From Vulcanimicrobiia bacterium (GTDB taxonomy: Bacteria; Vulcanimicrobiota; Vulcanimicrobiia; Vulcanimicrobiales; Vulcanimicrobiaceae), in contig JAMXLK010000072.1 in assembly GCA_024281075.1 (NCBI GenBank), positions 1 through 38,409 of the forward strand: a stretch of 38,409 nucleotides of DNA, written 5' to 3'. The notes under the pieces are model-generated. The model was not told where the DNA came from, did no database searches, and saw only the letters and a list, made by a program, of their open reading frames with translations. This document shows, one piece after another, positions 8,226-16,173 of the stretch. The translations under genes and the position numbers were made by a program. Positions within the stretch are counted from its first letter, which is position 1, and each line of letters starts with the position of its first letter.

Positions 8226-8807
8226 CTAGATAAAGTTGGTAATGTGCAGCACGGCTTGGCCGATTTTCGTGCCGCTGCTGTTCTTTAGGATGAAGAGGGC
8301 TTTACACGACCCTGTTTGCGGTCCGGCCGTCACCGTCCATTGGTCGGTTGTGCCTACCTCTGCGACCGTCGCGATACCGCTCGCGCCGCCGCAGGTGTCC
8401 TGCTCGGAGATCGTGCCTTGCTTGTTCGCCGTGACGGTCACGGTAAACGGACCGGGATTCGAGGGCGTAAAGAACACGCGGTGGGGCTTCACGGTAACGT
8501 TTTTGCACTGGCCGCCTTCGCCGCCGCCGTCGTTATTGTGGATACCGTTTACGCCGTGCAGCACGTCGCCACCGTCGCCGCCGCAGCCGCCGCAGCCGTC
8601 CGTTTGTTGAATTCCGCCTTTCGTATCGCCTCCGCAACCGCCGCCATCGGCCGGCAGAACGGAGTGTTGCGACGAGGGCGCGCCGCCGGCTAGCGGGGTC
8701 GTACCGACCGAGCTACCGGACATCTGCGAGCCCCCGCAGGCGGCGAGCATGGCTCCCGCCAGCGTGCAGCTAACCGCAAGCCGCATTAAATTGAAAGGTG
8801 TCGCCAT
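8226..8807 (-). CDS. Lipoprotein with a CGGASGIA-type Cys-bearing domain (paralogue 1)
   Basis: ATG 8807 gives 193 residues; TTG 8816 is an alternative lying directly after GAGGAGAA. The lipobox is LAAC with Cys24. A low-complexity Gly/Cys/Asp-rich linker (about 50-105) contains many cysteines. The C-terminal 90 residues form a beta-rich, possibly immunoglobulin-like domain with SEQDTCGGASGIATVA, then W-T-V-T-A-G and TGSC, which closely match the protein at 9560-10009. The two domain cysteines could form a disulfide outside the membrane. Function unknown. Confidence 0.82.
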   Translation of the reverse strand: MATPFNLMRLAVSCTLAGAMLAACGGSQMSGSSVGTTPLAGGAPSSQHSVLPADGGGCGGDTKGGIQQTDGCGGCGGDGGDVLHGVNGIHNNDGGGEGGQCKNVTVKPHRVFFTPSNPGPFTVTVTANKQGTISEQDTCGGASGIATVAEVGTTDQWTVTAGPQTGSCKALFILKNSSGTKIGQAVLHITNFI

Positions 8808-8922
8808 ATGAGTCAATTCTCCTCAAGTCGTTCGGGAAAGTGAAGAATGGGGTTCTTGTTCATAACCTATACCGCGCCCATTATGAGCTAAACGTGCCTC
8901 CGCAACTGTGTGAGTCGCAACC

Positions 8923-8942
8923 GGGTAGCGGCTCGGCTACCC
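8923..8942 (-). terminator. Hairpin just after the 8944-9324 ORF
   Basis: GGGTAGC (8923-8929) pairs with GCTACCC (8936-8942) around a 6-nt loop, immediately beyond the stop codon at 8944. There is no long T tract on the minus strand, so it is only a candidate. Confidence 0.4.
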
Positions 8943-8943
8943 G

Positions 8944-9324
8944 CTACGCGACGATTCTGCCCTTTGGATAGCCGCTAATCTGCAAAATCACGTTTCCAGA
9001 ATCCATCGAAGCATTGACGGTATGCTCTCCGTCAGAAAACGAGATCGCCGATTCGCTCTTCGTGTACGTGCCCGTCAGGGTTCGTCCGCCGTTGGTTACC
9101 GAACACGGTCCGGACGTCGCCGCCGGATTCCGGTCGGTCAGCTTTAAGTTAATGCTGAAGCTTCCGCTCCGTCCCATCACGTCGTAAGACCCCGATGCCG
9201 CGAATTCAAATTGCTCGTTGATGGTAATCGTGCAAGAACCGACGCGATGCCATCCTAGAAGACTGACCTGAAGGTCGTGCTGCCCGAGTTTTAGCCCGCC
9301 AAAAATCGAGTCTAATGTCGCCAT
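8944..9324 (-). CDS. Hypothetical beta-rich protein (126 aa)
   Basis: The frame is open from 9603, but the first 93 codons have unnatural composition and overlap the next gene's start, so I place the start at ATG 9324. No Shine-Dalgarno sequence precedes it closely; GGGAGGAG lies about 35 nt upstream. The product alternates short beta-prone stretches (QFEFAASGSYDVMGRSGSFS, GRTLTGTYTKSESAISFSDG) with two cysteines and has no signal peptide from this start. It resembles lipid-binding or barrel-like domains in pattern only. I do not recognise a family. Confidence 0.55.
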   Translation of the reverse strand: MATLDSIFGGLKLGQHDLQVSLLGWHRVGSCTITINEQFEFAASGSYDVMGRSGSFSINLKLTDRNPAATSGPCSVTNGGRTLTGTYTKSESAISFSDGEHTVNASMDSGNVILQISGYPKGRIVA

Positions 9325-9454
9325 AACGGCTATTAGATGGTCAGGCGTCTGCGCCGGCTCCTCCCGAACGCATATCGGCGTCGGTCCCCGCGCGAGGTTG
9401 CTCACCCAGGAAGGCGCTTGGCGCCGCCGACTGCTACACTCGCTGATACATTCT

Positions 9455-9480
9455 CTCCACAGTTTCACTGTGGGGTTTTT
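9455..9480 (+). terminator. Intrinsic terminator in the leader of the 9560 gene
   Basis: CTCCACAGT (9455-9463) pairs with ACTGTGGGG (9467-9475; one G-U) around TTC, followed directly by TTTTT (9476-9480). This is a good rho-independent terminator on the plus strand, yet no plus-strand gene lies upstream within 1.2 kb, which suggests a short RNA or an attenuator. Confidence 0.65.
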
Positions 9481-9559
9481 GCTGGCCCTGGGTTTGGTAT
9501 AACCGCGTAAGCAGTCACGCACCTCGTTGTTCTTAGCTTCAATATAGAGGAGAAAAACA

Positions 9560-10009
9560 GTGTCGACATTGAGCTTCCTAGGCCGGCCGCTCGTCGCCGG
9601 CATTGCGCTACTGGGCGCAACCGCGATGCTCGGCGGCTGTGCCGGGTCGCAGTCAGGCGTTACGCCTCAGACCTCGGCGCAGGCGCCGCTTCAGGCGCGA
9701 TCCCCGATTATGCCGGACAAAAACTGCACCTCGCAGGGTCATATCAAGGTCAAGCCCTGCTCCGTTACTCTTACGGTTTCCATGCCTACCGCAACCGTAA
9801 CGACCAAAACCCAAAAACATGACACGGTCTCGGAACAGGATAATTGTGGCGGCGCAAGCGGCATCGCAACCGTTGCGCAGGGCACGTCGAACACTTGGAT
9901 CGTAACGGCAGGCGCGACGACCGGATCCTGCACCGCGACGTTCACCGCTACGAACAAGCACGGTAAAGTGAAAGGCACGGCTGACCTCAGCATCACCAAC
10001 ACCGTTTAA
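9560..10009 (+). CDS. Lipoprotein with a CGGASGIA-type Cys-bearing domain (paralogue 2)
   Basis: GTG 9560 follows GAGGAGAA at a good distance and encodes 149 residues. The lipobox is LGGC with Cys27. After a short linker the C-terminal domain (about 60-149) carries SEQDNCGGASGIATVA, W-I-V-T-A-G, TTGSC and a terminal L-S-I-T-N strand. These align with the same motifs in the lipoprotein at 8226-8807, including both cysteines, although the linkers are unrelated. It is probably anchored outside the cytoplasmic membrane. Function unknown. A plus-strand terminator lies in its leader. Confidence 0.85.
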   Translation: MSTLSFLGRPLVAGIALLGATAMLGGCAGSQSGVTPQTSAQAPLQARSPIMPDKNCTSQGHIKVKPCSVTLTVSMPTATVTTKTQKHDTVSEQDNCGGASGIATVAQGTSNTWIVTAGATTGSCTATFTATNKHGKVKGTADLSITNTV

Positions 10010-10035
10010 TTCGGGCGATCAAATCATCGATTAAG

Positions 10036-10073
10036 CGCCCCGCTTTGCATTGGAAAGCATGCGAAGCGGGGCG
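10036..10073 (+). terminator. Long hairpin after the 9560 lipoprotein gene
   Basis: CGCCCCGCTTTGCAT (10036-10050) pairs with ATGCGAAGCGGGGCG (10059-10073), 15 bp with one G-U, around an 8-nt loop. No T tract follows. It may be a terminator or a transcript-end stabiliser between two lipoprotein genes. Confidence 0.5.
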
Positions 10074-10118
10074 ATATACCCAGGTGCGGCCGCCGCGTTC
10101 TTGGAACGAATCCTCAGA

Positions 10119-11081
10119 GTGTCACGCATTGCGCAGATTTCAGGCGCGAGCCTTATGCTTTCCGCGATCGCCTGCTTGGCAGGCTGCATGGCAGGCGCTC
10201 CTGCGGTTGCCCCGCAGCGCGCCATTGACAGCTTGCGCTTCCATGAAGCGATTCGGCGAGACGCGCAGCACTATGAGGACGACGTCGTGTACTCCTCGCA
10301 GCCCTACAACAACGATGCGACGGTCTATAAGCGCAAGGGGCATTCCATTACGCTATTTCAGACGCTCACGGGGTTAGCCGCGCCGCAGGGAGCGGTGGCG
10401 ACCCCACAAGGCCTCTGGTACCTGACAAACAGCGGCAAGTCGAACGTGCTGATCTATAGGACGACGAAAAAAGGGCCGCGGTACGTCCGCAGCCTCACGG
10501 ATAGCGGTGAGATCCCTGTCAACGTCGACGTTACTTCAGATCAGAAACTCGTTGCAGTCTCAAACGGGACGAGTCCCACGAGCGGAACCGGAAGCGTAAG
10601 CGTTTACCTCAACCGCGCGTCCGAGCCGTCCCGTGTTCTGACCTACGGCCACGACTTGCTCCAAGGCCAAGGTGTTGCAATCGATGCTCAGGGTAACTGC
10701 TTCTGGAGTTTCAATGACTTAACCCAGCCGAGCGCCGGCGGGTCAATTGTAAAGTTCGACCAGTGCAGTGGGACAGGGACGTTGTTGAAGTCAGGCCTTA
10801 CGAGCGCCGGCGGAATTGTCTTCGATCGGCTCGGCGCCCTCTATTACATCGATGAAGGGCGCGGTATTTACAAGTGCGATAAGTTGGCGCATTGCTCGCT
10901 CTTTGCGACAGGCTTTGGCCTGCCGGTCAACATGAACTTCGATGCTCAAGACAAGAACTTATGGGTCGCCGACGCTACCGGTTATATCGATGCCGTCGAT
11001 CCAAAGTCAGGCCAAATCAAAAGCGAAACCATCTCCATCGACGGCGATCCTTACGGAATAGCGCCAGCGCCCGGGGATTAA
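10119..11081 (+). CDS. Beta-propeller lipoprotein overlapping the STAND regulator gene
   Basis: I choose GTG 10119, which gives 320 residues and a compact signal with lipobox LAGC, Cys23; TTG 10101 is an alternative. The mature part has repeated strands of NHL/gluconolactonase-like propellers (GLWYLTNSGKSNVLIY, GVAIDAQGNCFW, GIVFDRLGALYYID, NLWVADATGYIDAVDP). It contains a Cys pattern G-N-C-F, D-Q-C-S-G-T-G and Y-K-C-x4-C that recurs in the truncated protein at the right edge. Its TAA shares a base with the ATG of the next gene (TAATG), implying translational coupling, so it could be a surface partner of that regulator. That partnership is inference. Confidence 0.82.
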   Translation: MSRIAQISGASLMLSAIACLAGCMAGAPAVAPQRAIDSLRFHEAIRRDAQHYEDDVVYSSQPYNNDATVYKRKGHSITLFQTLTGLAAPQGAVATPQGLWYLTNSGKSNVLIYRTTKKGPRYVRSLTDSGEIPVNVDVTSDQKLVAVSNGTSPTSGTGSVSVYLNRASEPSRVLTYGHDLLQGQGVAIDAQGNCFWSFNDLTQPSAGGSIVKFDQCSGTGTLLKSGLTSAGGIVFDRLGALYYIDEGRGIYKCDKLAHCSLFATGFGLPVNMNFDAQDKNLWVADATGYIDAVDPKSGQIKSETISIDGDPYGIAPAPGD

Positions 11082-13600
11082 TGGACGCGGCCACGGGCGC
11101 CGATCTCGCCAGCCTGCTCAAACGCTTCCGAATGCAGGCAGGGCTTTCGCAGCAGATGCTTGCGGATCGCGCGCTGATCAGTCCCCAGGCGGTGTCGGCA
11201 CTGGAATGCGGCAGCCGCAAAGTCCCATACCGGTATACCCTCGATCGTATTGCGGCGGCTCTGGAGCTCTCTGAAGAAGCTCGCGGCGAGCTTGAACGTT
11301 CGGCGGCCCGTGCACGTGGATCACGCTTGGAAGACACCGTCGCGATCCCCGCGCACAATCTGCCGCGCCAACTCACCGGTTTCTTTGGTCGCGAGGACGT
11401 GGTCAACGAAATCGTCGGACTGCTGGAACAAACGCCGCTGGTCAGCATCGTTGGGACCGGCGGCGCCGGCAAAACGCGCGTGGCCGCCGCAGTCGGAACC
11501 GCCTTGCTGAACAGGTTTGCCGATGGGGTTTGGTTCGTCGAGGTAGACCGTCTCAGCGACCCTAACTTAGTAGCGCAGGCTTTGGCAACGGCGCTTCGCG
11601 TGCAAGAATCAGCGAACCAGCCGCTCTTAGAGACACTGGTCGCGTACCTTGCGCAAAAGCAAGCCTTGATCATATTCGACAATTGCGAACACGTCATTTC
11701 GGGCGCGCGAGCAGTTATCGGGTCATTGCTGCGCGACTGTTCCAATCTCGCATTGCTCGCCACGAGCCGCGAGGCATTGAGCTTGAGCGGCGAGCGTGTC
11801 TATCGTATCCCGCCGCTTGCGGTACCTCGCGGAGAAATTCCTCGACCCGAAGACGCGCTGCAGTATGCTGCCATCGAGCTCTTCGTCGATCGTATGCGGG
11901 CGGTCGACGTGCGGGCCGCTATAACATCCGATAACGTCGGTTCCATAGTTGAGATTTGCCGCCGACTCGATGGGTTGCCACTGGCGTTGGAGCTTGCCGC
12001 CGCACGTACCGCGGTGCTTTCGCCGCGTCAGATTTGCGAGCGTCTCGATCGCGTCTTCGATATTCTCGCTGACAACGACGCCGTAACGATCCCTCGACAT
12101 CAGACGATGCGAGCCGTCATCGACTGGAGTTACGAGCTCCTATCCCCGCGAGCGAGGATTCTCTTCGAACGACTTGCGATCTTCACTGGCGGATTCTCGT
12201 TGGAATCGGCGAGCGTCGTTTGTTGCGACGAAGAGTTTTCCGCTTTGGAAGCGTTAGAGTTACTGTCGTCGCTCGTCGGGCAATCATTGGTATTGGTCGA
12301 TTTCGAACCCGGCGGTGCGCGTTACCATCTGCTGGAATCGACGCGGCAGTATGCATCCGAAAAGTTGGAACAGCACGGGAGCGCACCGATCGCAGAGCGA
12401 CACGCTCGCGCGTTCTTGCAACTCGCCGAACGGCTCGATCGCGACTGGTATCACGCTCCGGAACGCCCATGGTTTCGCGAAGCACAGGCCGAGGTGGACA
12501 ATTTTCGTAGGGCGCTGGTCTGGTCGCTCGCGGAGCGGCGGGATTTGGCTTTGGGTCGGGCGCTCGCGGCTGCGTTAGTGCGCGTCTGGTATGCGATTGC
12601 ACCGGTAGAGGGACGCCGATGGGTTCGCCTTGCCGCAAACTCGTGCGACGATCGATCAGAGGGCGGTGCACTGGCGCGCCTGCTCGTTGCGGACGCGCTG
12701 CTTTGCGGGTCCCTCGGTGAGTACAAAGCATCGCTTACGTCGGCTCGGCAAGCGTTGCAGCGTAGCGAAGAACTCGATGAACTGCAGCGAGCTCGCGCAA
12801 AGCAGGCCGCAGGCAGAGCACTTGGTGCCCTCGGCCGCGCCGACGAAGGTCAGGGACTGCTGGAGGAAGCGCTAGCGATTTCGCAACGACTCGATAACCG
12901 TCGAATGCAAGCGCTGGTACTCGGCGATCTCGGCACCGCGCGTTCCCGATCTGGGGACGTCGCGGGTGCGAGGAGGTACTACGCCGACGCGTTAGCTTAT
13001 TACGAGGCTCTCAACCTGGAACGGCCCGCGGCGTCGATCGCAGGAAACCTCGCCGAAGTTGAATTCGCCGCCGGCGACGCTGCGGCCGCTCTGCGCCTGG
13101 CGGAGGCGGCGCGGGCGGGACACGAGGCCACGCAGAACCGGCGCTCGGCCGGAAACGACCTTTGCAATATGACCGCCTATCTCATCGCTCTCAACTGCTT
13201 CGACGACGCCCGCGCGTACGGAGTTCAAGCGCTCTCCGTTCTCCGCGAAGTCAAGCAGACGGTTCTAATTGCCTATGCGCTCCAGCATTTGGCGGCAGCG
13301 GCCGCGCTAAGACCCGACGCCGACGGACAAGACGCCGGTGCCGTTCGCAAACGAGCGGCAATGCTGGTCGGGTTCGTGGATGCGTGGCTTACGGCACTTG
13401 GAGCGAACCGTGAGTATACCGAGCGTCAAGAGTACGATCGGGTCATGGCCGCGCTGCGCGAGACATTGGGTGAGCGTCTGAAAAGCACCATGGCCCTCGG
13501 CGCACAGTGGTCTGAAGAAATCGCAATCGGCGTCGCCCTCGAGCTTGCGGTCACAACGCCGGATTCTCGTGCGTTCCGTCACACAATAGCCGACTCGTGA
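11081..13600 (+). CDS. XRE helix-turn-helix / STAND ATPase / TPR regulator
   Basis: The 839-residue protein starts at ATG 11081, one base inside the previous stop codon. Residues 8-63 are an XRE-type helix-turn-helix (LSQQMLADRALISPQAVSAL). A STAND/NB-ARC-like ATPase follows with Walker A GTGGAGKT (125-132), Walker B ALIIFDNCEH (195-204), a TSRE sensor region and the GLPLALELAAAR motif. The C-terminal half is helical with several TPR-like repeats. Proteins of this architecture are signal-dependent transcription regulators in soil bacteria, in which TPRs bind a ligand or partner and the ATPase switches oligomeric state. The target genes are unknown; nearby lipoproteins are candidates. Confidence 0.9.
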   Translation: MDAATGADLASLLKRFRMQAGLSQQMLADRALISPQAVSALECGSRKVPYRYTLDRIAAALELSEEARGELERSAARARGSRLEDTVAIPAHNLPRQLTGFFGREDVVNEIVGLLEQTPLVSIVGTGGAGKTRVAAAVGTALLNRFADGVWFVEVDRLSDPNLVAQALATALRVQESANQPLLETLVAYLAQKQALIIFDNCEHVISGARAVIGSLLRDCSNLALLATSREALSLSGERVYRIPPLAVPRGEIPRPEDALQYAAIELFVDRMRAVDVRAAITSDNVGSIVEICRRLDGLPLALELAAARTAVLSPRQICERLDRVFDILADNDAVTIPRHQTMRAVIDWSYELLSPRARILFERLAIFTGGFSLESASVVCCDEEFSALEALELLSSLVGQSLVLVDFEPGGARYHLLESTRQYASEKLEQHGSAPIAERHARAFLQLAERLDRDWYHAPERPWFREAQAEVDNFRRALVWSLAERRDLALGRALAAALVRVWYAIAPVEGRRWVRLAANSCDDRSEGGALARLLVADALLCGSLGEYKASLTSARQALQRSEELDELQRARAKQAAGRALGALGRADEGQGLLEEALAISQRLDNRRMQALVLGDLGTARSRSGDVAGARRYYADALAYYEALNLERPAASIAGNLAEVEFAAGDAAAALRLAEAARAGHEATQNRRSAGNDLCNMTAYLIALNCFDDARAYGVQALSVLREVKQTVLIAYALQHLAAAAALRPDADGQDAGAVRKRAAMLVGFVDAWLTALGANREYTERQEYDRVMAALRETLGERLKSTMALGAQWSEEIAIGVALELAVTTPDSRAFRHTIADS

Positions 13601-13609
13601 GGTTTCGCT

Positions 13610-14305
13610 ATGACAACTCTTCGCGTTTGCGCACTTTTGGCCGGCGCCTTTGCCCTTGCGGGAGCTGCCGGCAGCCGGACGATGCGGCCGGTCTCGCAGT
13701 ATTTGATGAGCCCCGACGCGGAAATCGCCCTTGCACGCAGCGCCGCTCCCGCTTCAATTTCGAACCACGCGACCATCATGACCCTCACCCCGCACGGTTA
13801 TACCGTGGCGGTGAAAGGCGGCAATGGGTTCACGTGTTTGGTCGAGCGGGGATGGATGCACCTCAATATACCGGCGTCCTGGAATCTCAAAATCCAGAAT
13901 CCGGTCTGCTATAATGCGGCCGCGTCCCGAACCGTCCTTTTGTATGTGTTCAAACGAACGGCGCTGACGCTGAGCGGAGCGACTGAAGCGCAGATCGAGC
14001 AGACGATGTCGAGCGACGTTGCGAACAAAACGCTGCCGCCGGCGGCGCCGGATTCAATTGCCTACATGATGTCGAAAGAGCAGTACATCAGCGACGACGC
14101 TAAGTCGTGGTATCCGCACCTCATGTTTTTCATGCCGCAAGCAGATGGGGCGAACGTGGGCGAAAGCTGGGGGGCCGATCGTCCGCGCTCGCCCGTCGTG
14201 TACGACCCCCACAGCGGCGTATTTCACGAACCGTGGGCGCGGTTCTTCATTCCGGTGACGCACTGGTCCGACGGATCGACAGCACCGCTATACTCGGGAA
14301 CGTAG
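13610..14305 (+). CDS. Secreted hypothetical protein in the STAND regulator operon
   Basis: ATG 13610 begins 9 bp after the regulator's stop, with GAGG 9 nt upstream, so it is likely the third gene of the operon. The 231-residue product starts with a Sec signal peptide (about residues 1-21, ending AGAAG). The mature part contains two cysteines, a conserved-looking ATIMTLTPHGYTVAVKGGNG segment and a C-terminal HPHLMFF-like region (WYPHLMFFMPQ), ending with a W-A-R-F-F-I-P-V-T-H-W stretch. I do not recognise a named family, though such secreted proteins are common in soil bacteria. Confidence 0.8.
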   Translation: MTTLRVCALLAGAFALAGAAGSRTMRPVSQYLMSPDAEIALARSAAPASISNHATIMTLTPHGYTVAVKGGNGFTCLVERGWMHLNIPASWNLKIQNPVCYNAAASRTVLLYVFKRTALTLSGATEAQIEQTMSSDVANKTLPPAAPDSIAYMMSKEQYISDDAKSWYPHLMFFMPQADGANVGESWGADRPRSPVVYDPHSGVFHEPWARFFIPVTHWSDGSTAPLYSGT

Positions 14306-14345
14306 GTCGCAAGGACGGCGACGTGCGGTCGTCGGAGTACCAGGT

Positions 14346-14975
14346 GTGAAGCTGATCTTTTACTACGATGTTTGTTCGCAGTGGTCGTATTTCGGCGACT
14401 TGACGTTGGATAGGCTGCGCGAGAAGCATGGTGCCGAGCTCGACGTCGATTGGCGGATCGCTATGGTGAAGGACGGCGAGACGATTGGGTACACGCAGGA
14501 AGATCTCGGTTGGATGTACCGCCGGTCTGAGTCGATCACCGGTATCGCGGTTACGCCGGAGTGGATTGCGGGCAACGATCGCACGCTCTATGCTAACCTT
14601 GCGGTGGCCGCGGCGCACGATCTGGGTCACGACGTGCGGCGTCAGGTTGCCGAAGCGATCCTGCTGCGCGGCGAACCGATGGGATCGCAAACGGGCGCCG
14701 TTGGTGCGGTCTCGCGGTTGATCGGTGTCTCTCCCGCTGCGCTGGAGACGGCGATGCAGAAAGTCGAGCCGGAGGTTCGCTCGAGCACGAAGGAGTTTCG
14801 TGCGCTGCCGGTCACCGTCGTTCCGACGTTCCTGATTCGCAACGAGATCGGCGACACGGCTCTGCTCTCGGGCCTTTACGAGTTTGAAACGCTCGATCGG
14901 GTGGTCGCGGAAATGCTTCGCGCGGAGCGAGGATACGCAGAATTCGGCGCGGCCAACGCACCGGTTCCCACGTAA
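14346..14975 (+). CDS. DsbA-fold protein, HCCA-isomerase/FrnE-like
   Basis: GTG 14346 follows GGAG at 6 nt and gives 209 residues with no signal peptide. The N-terminus (KLIFYYDVCSQWSYFGD) is the first strand and active-site helix of DsbA-like thioredoxin folds, and VTVVPTFLI (about 157-165) supplies the cis-proline loop. In the active-site position it has S-Q-W-S rather than C-P-W-C, which is closer to 2-hydroxychromene-2-carboxylate isomerase and kappa glutathione transferases than to disulfide oxidoreductases. Cys10 lies one residue before that motif. It is probably a cytoplasmic glutathione-dependent isomerase or transferase; the substrate is unknown. Confidence 0.8.
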   Translation: MKLIFYYDVCSQWSYFGDLTLDRLREKHGAELDVDWRIAMVKDGETIGYTQEDLGWMYRRSESITGIAVTPEWIAGNDRTLYANLAVAAAHDLGHDVRRQVAEAILLRGEPMGSQTGAVGAVSRLIGVSPAALETAMQKVEPEVRSSTKEFRALPVTVVPTFLIRNEIGDTALLSGLYEFETLDRVVAEMLRAERGYAEFGAANAPVPT

Positions 14976-14998
14976 ACCTCGCCCTTCGCAGGTTGCGT

Positions 14999-16087
14999 TT
15001 ACCGGCCTTTCACCGCGTCGCATGACGCGTTGCCGGTGTTGGAGCTGCTCATCGTGAACTCGATCGATGGGTAGCGTAACACCGGCGGATTTTGGGGTGC
15101 CTTTACGAAAAACAAATTGTTCGTTTCGCCCGTCGTGCCGCTGTCCGAAAGACAGGTCGGTTTCGTTGTTAGTCCGGTGTCCGTCTCAAGACTCACGGTG
15201 ATCGTCGACCCCTTATTGAAATCCGCGACGTCGCCGCCGGCGTCGCCGACGACGTTAAACTCTGCGCCGTCCCAGTTCGCACTGAGATCGACGATGCCGT
15301 CGCTTTGAATCTTCCGCATGCCGTATTCGGTGGTGCCCACGGAAAGGTAGATGCTGTCACCGTTCGGGGACGCAGCGCCGGTTTCAATCAGCTGGCCCAG
15401 ATCCTTGATGGAAACGTTGGGGACTCTCACTGCCTGGCTATTCTGCACGCATCCAATGCCGACGAACTGCCAACCAGCGCTCGGCGGACAGCCGCTCAAG
15501 CTTCCTCTTCCAATAGGCATCGGAACGAGCCAATCCTCGATGAAGAGGAACCCCTGTCTTCCGTGCGGTGGATTTTCAAAAACGAACTGTTCCCAACCGC
15601 CGCAATACGGAATGCTGCCGCACGCAGACGTCGGAAAGAAGTCCGAGTTCAGCTGCAGCGTATAACTGTTTGGCCCTTGCACGCCACAGCAGCCGACGCT
15701 ACGCACTCTTTTTACGCCTTCAACTTGAGGAAACGCGCCAATGGCCTTGGAGATGATATTCGGGTCCGTGGCGGCGGTATAATCGAAGCCGCGACCGACA
15801 ACTTGCCCTAACGGCGCACGCAAGGAGCGAGCAACCGGGTACCAGTGATGCGGCGGAGCGGAGCAATCGATGCGATCCCACTGCGTGGATGGATACACGG
15901 CCTTAAAGCATCCCGCCGTCGGTAGCGGGCTTTGCGTCAACGCAAAATGCCAGGAATCCATCGATTGGACTCTCGCGTTGGGAGAGTTTCCGCCGCTTCC
16001 AGGCGGCGCGAACGGTTGCGTGGAACTAGAACACGCCGCTAGCGCAGCAGAAAAGGCCCCGATCAGAGCTAGTCGTGAAGAGTTCAT
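14999..16087 (-). CDS. Cys-rich hypothetical lipoprotein
   Basis: ATG 16087 has AAGGTGAAGG upstream and gives 362 residues; GTG 16096 would add three. The lipobox is LAAC, Cys19. The mature protein has about a dozen cysteines, including a CCG pair and C-G-S-I-P-Y-C, suggesting several disulfides. Motifs such as WEQFVFENP and GFLFIEDWLVP and a glycine-rich second half suggest a beta-rich carbohydrate-binding or propeller-like fold. I do not recognise the family. Its stop is convergent with the DsbA-fold gene 23 bp away. Confidence 0.75.
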   Translation of the reverse strand: MNSSRLALIGAFSAALAACSSSTQPFAPPGSGGNSPNARVQSMDSWHFALTQSPLPTAGCFKAVYPSTQWDRIDCSAPPHHWYPVARSLRAPLGQVVGRGFDYTAATDPNIISKAIGAFPQVEGVKRVRSVGCCGVQGPNSYTLQLNSDFFPTSACGSIPYCGGWEQFVFENPPHGRQGFLFIEDWLVPMPIGRGSLSGCPPSAGWQFVGIGCVQNSQAVRVPNVSIKDLGQLIETGAASPNGDSIYLSVGTTEYGMRKIQSDGIVDLSANWDGAEFNVVGDAGGDVADFNKGSTITVSLETDTGLTTKPTCLSDSGTTGETNNLFFVKAPQNPPVLRYPSIEFTMSSSNTGNASCDAVKGR

Positions 16088-16173
16088 TTCCTTCACCTTT
16101 CAAATGACAGCTTTTTGGGGGATCGCCCGAGCTGCGACGAAGCTGGAGTGCCTACCTTTCAATTACTTCTCAA

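Noticed and set aside
9325-9603. N-terminal extension of the 8944-9324 ORF
   Set aside because: Composition is not protein-like and it overlaps the start of the divergent lipoprotein gene.
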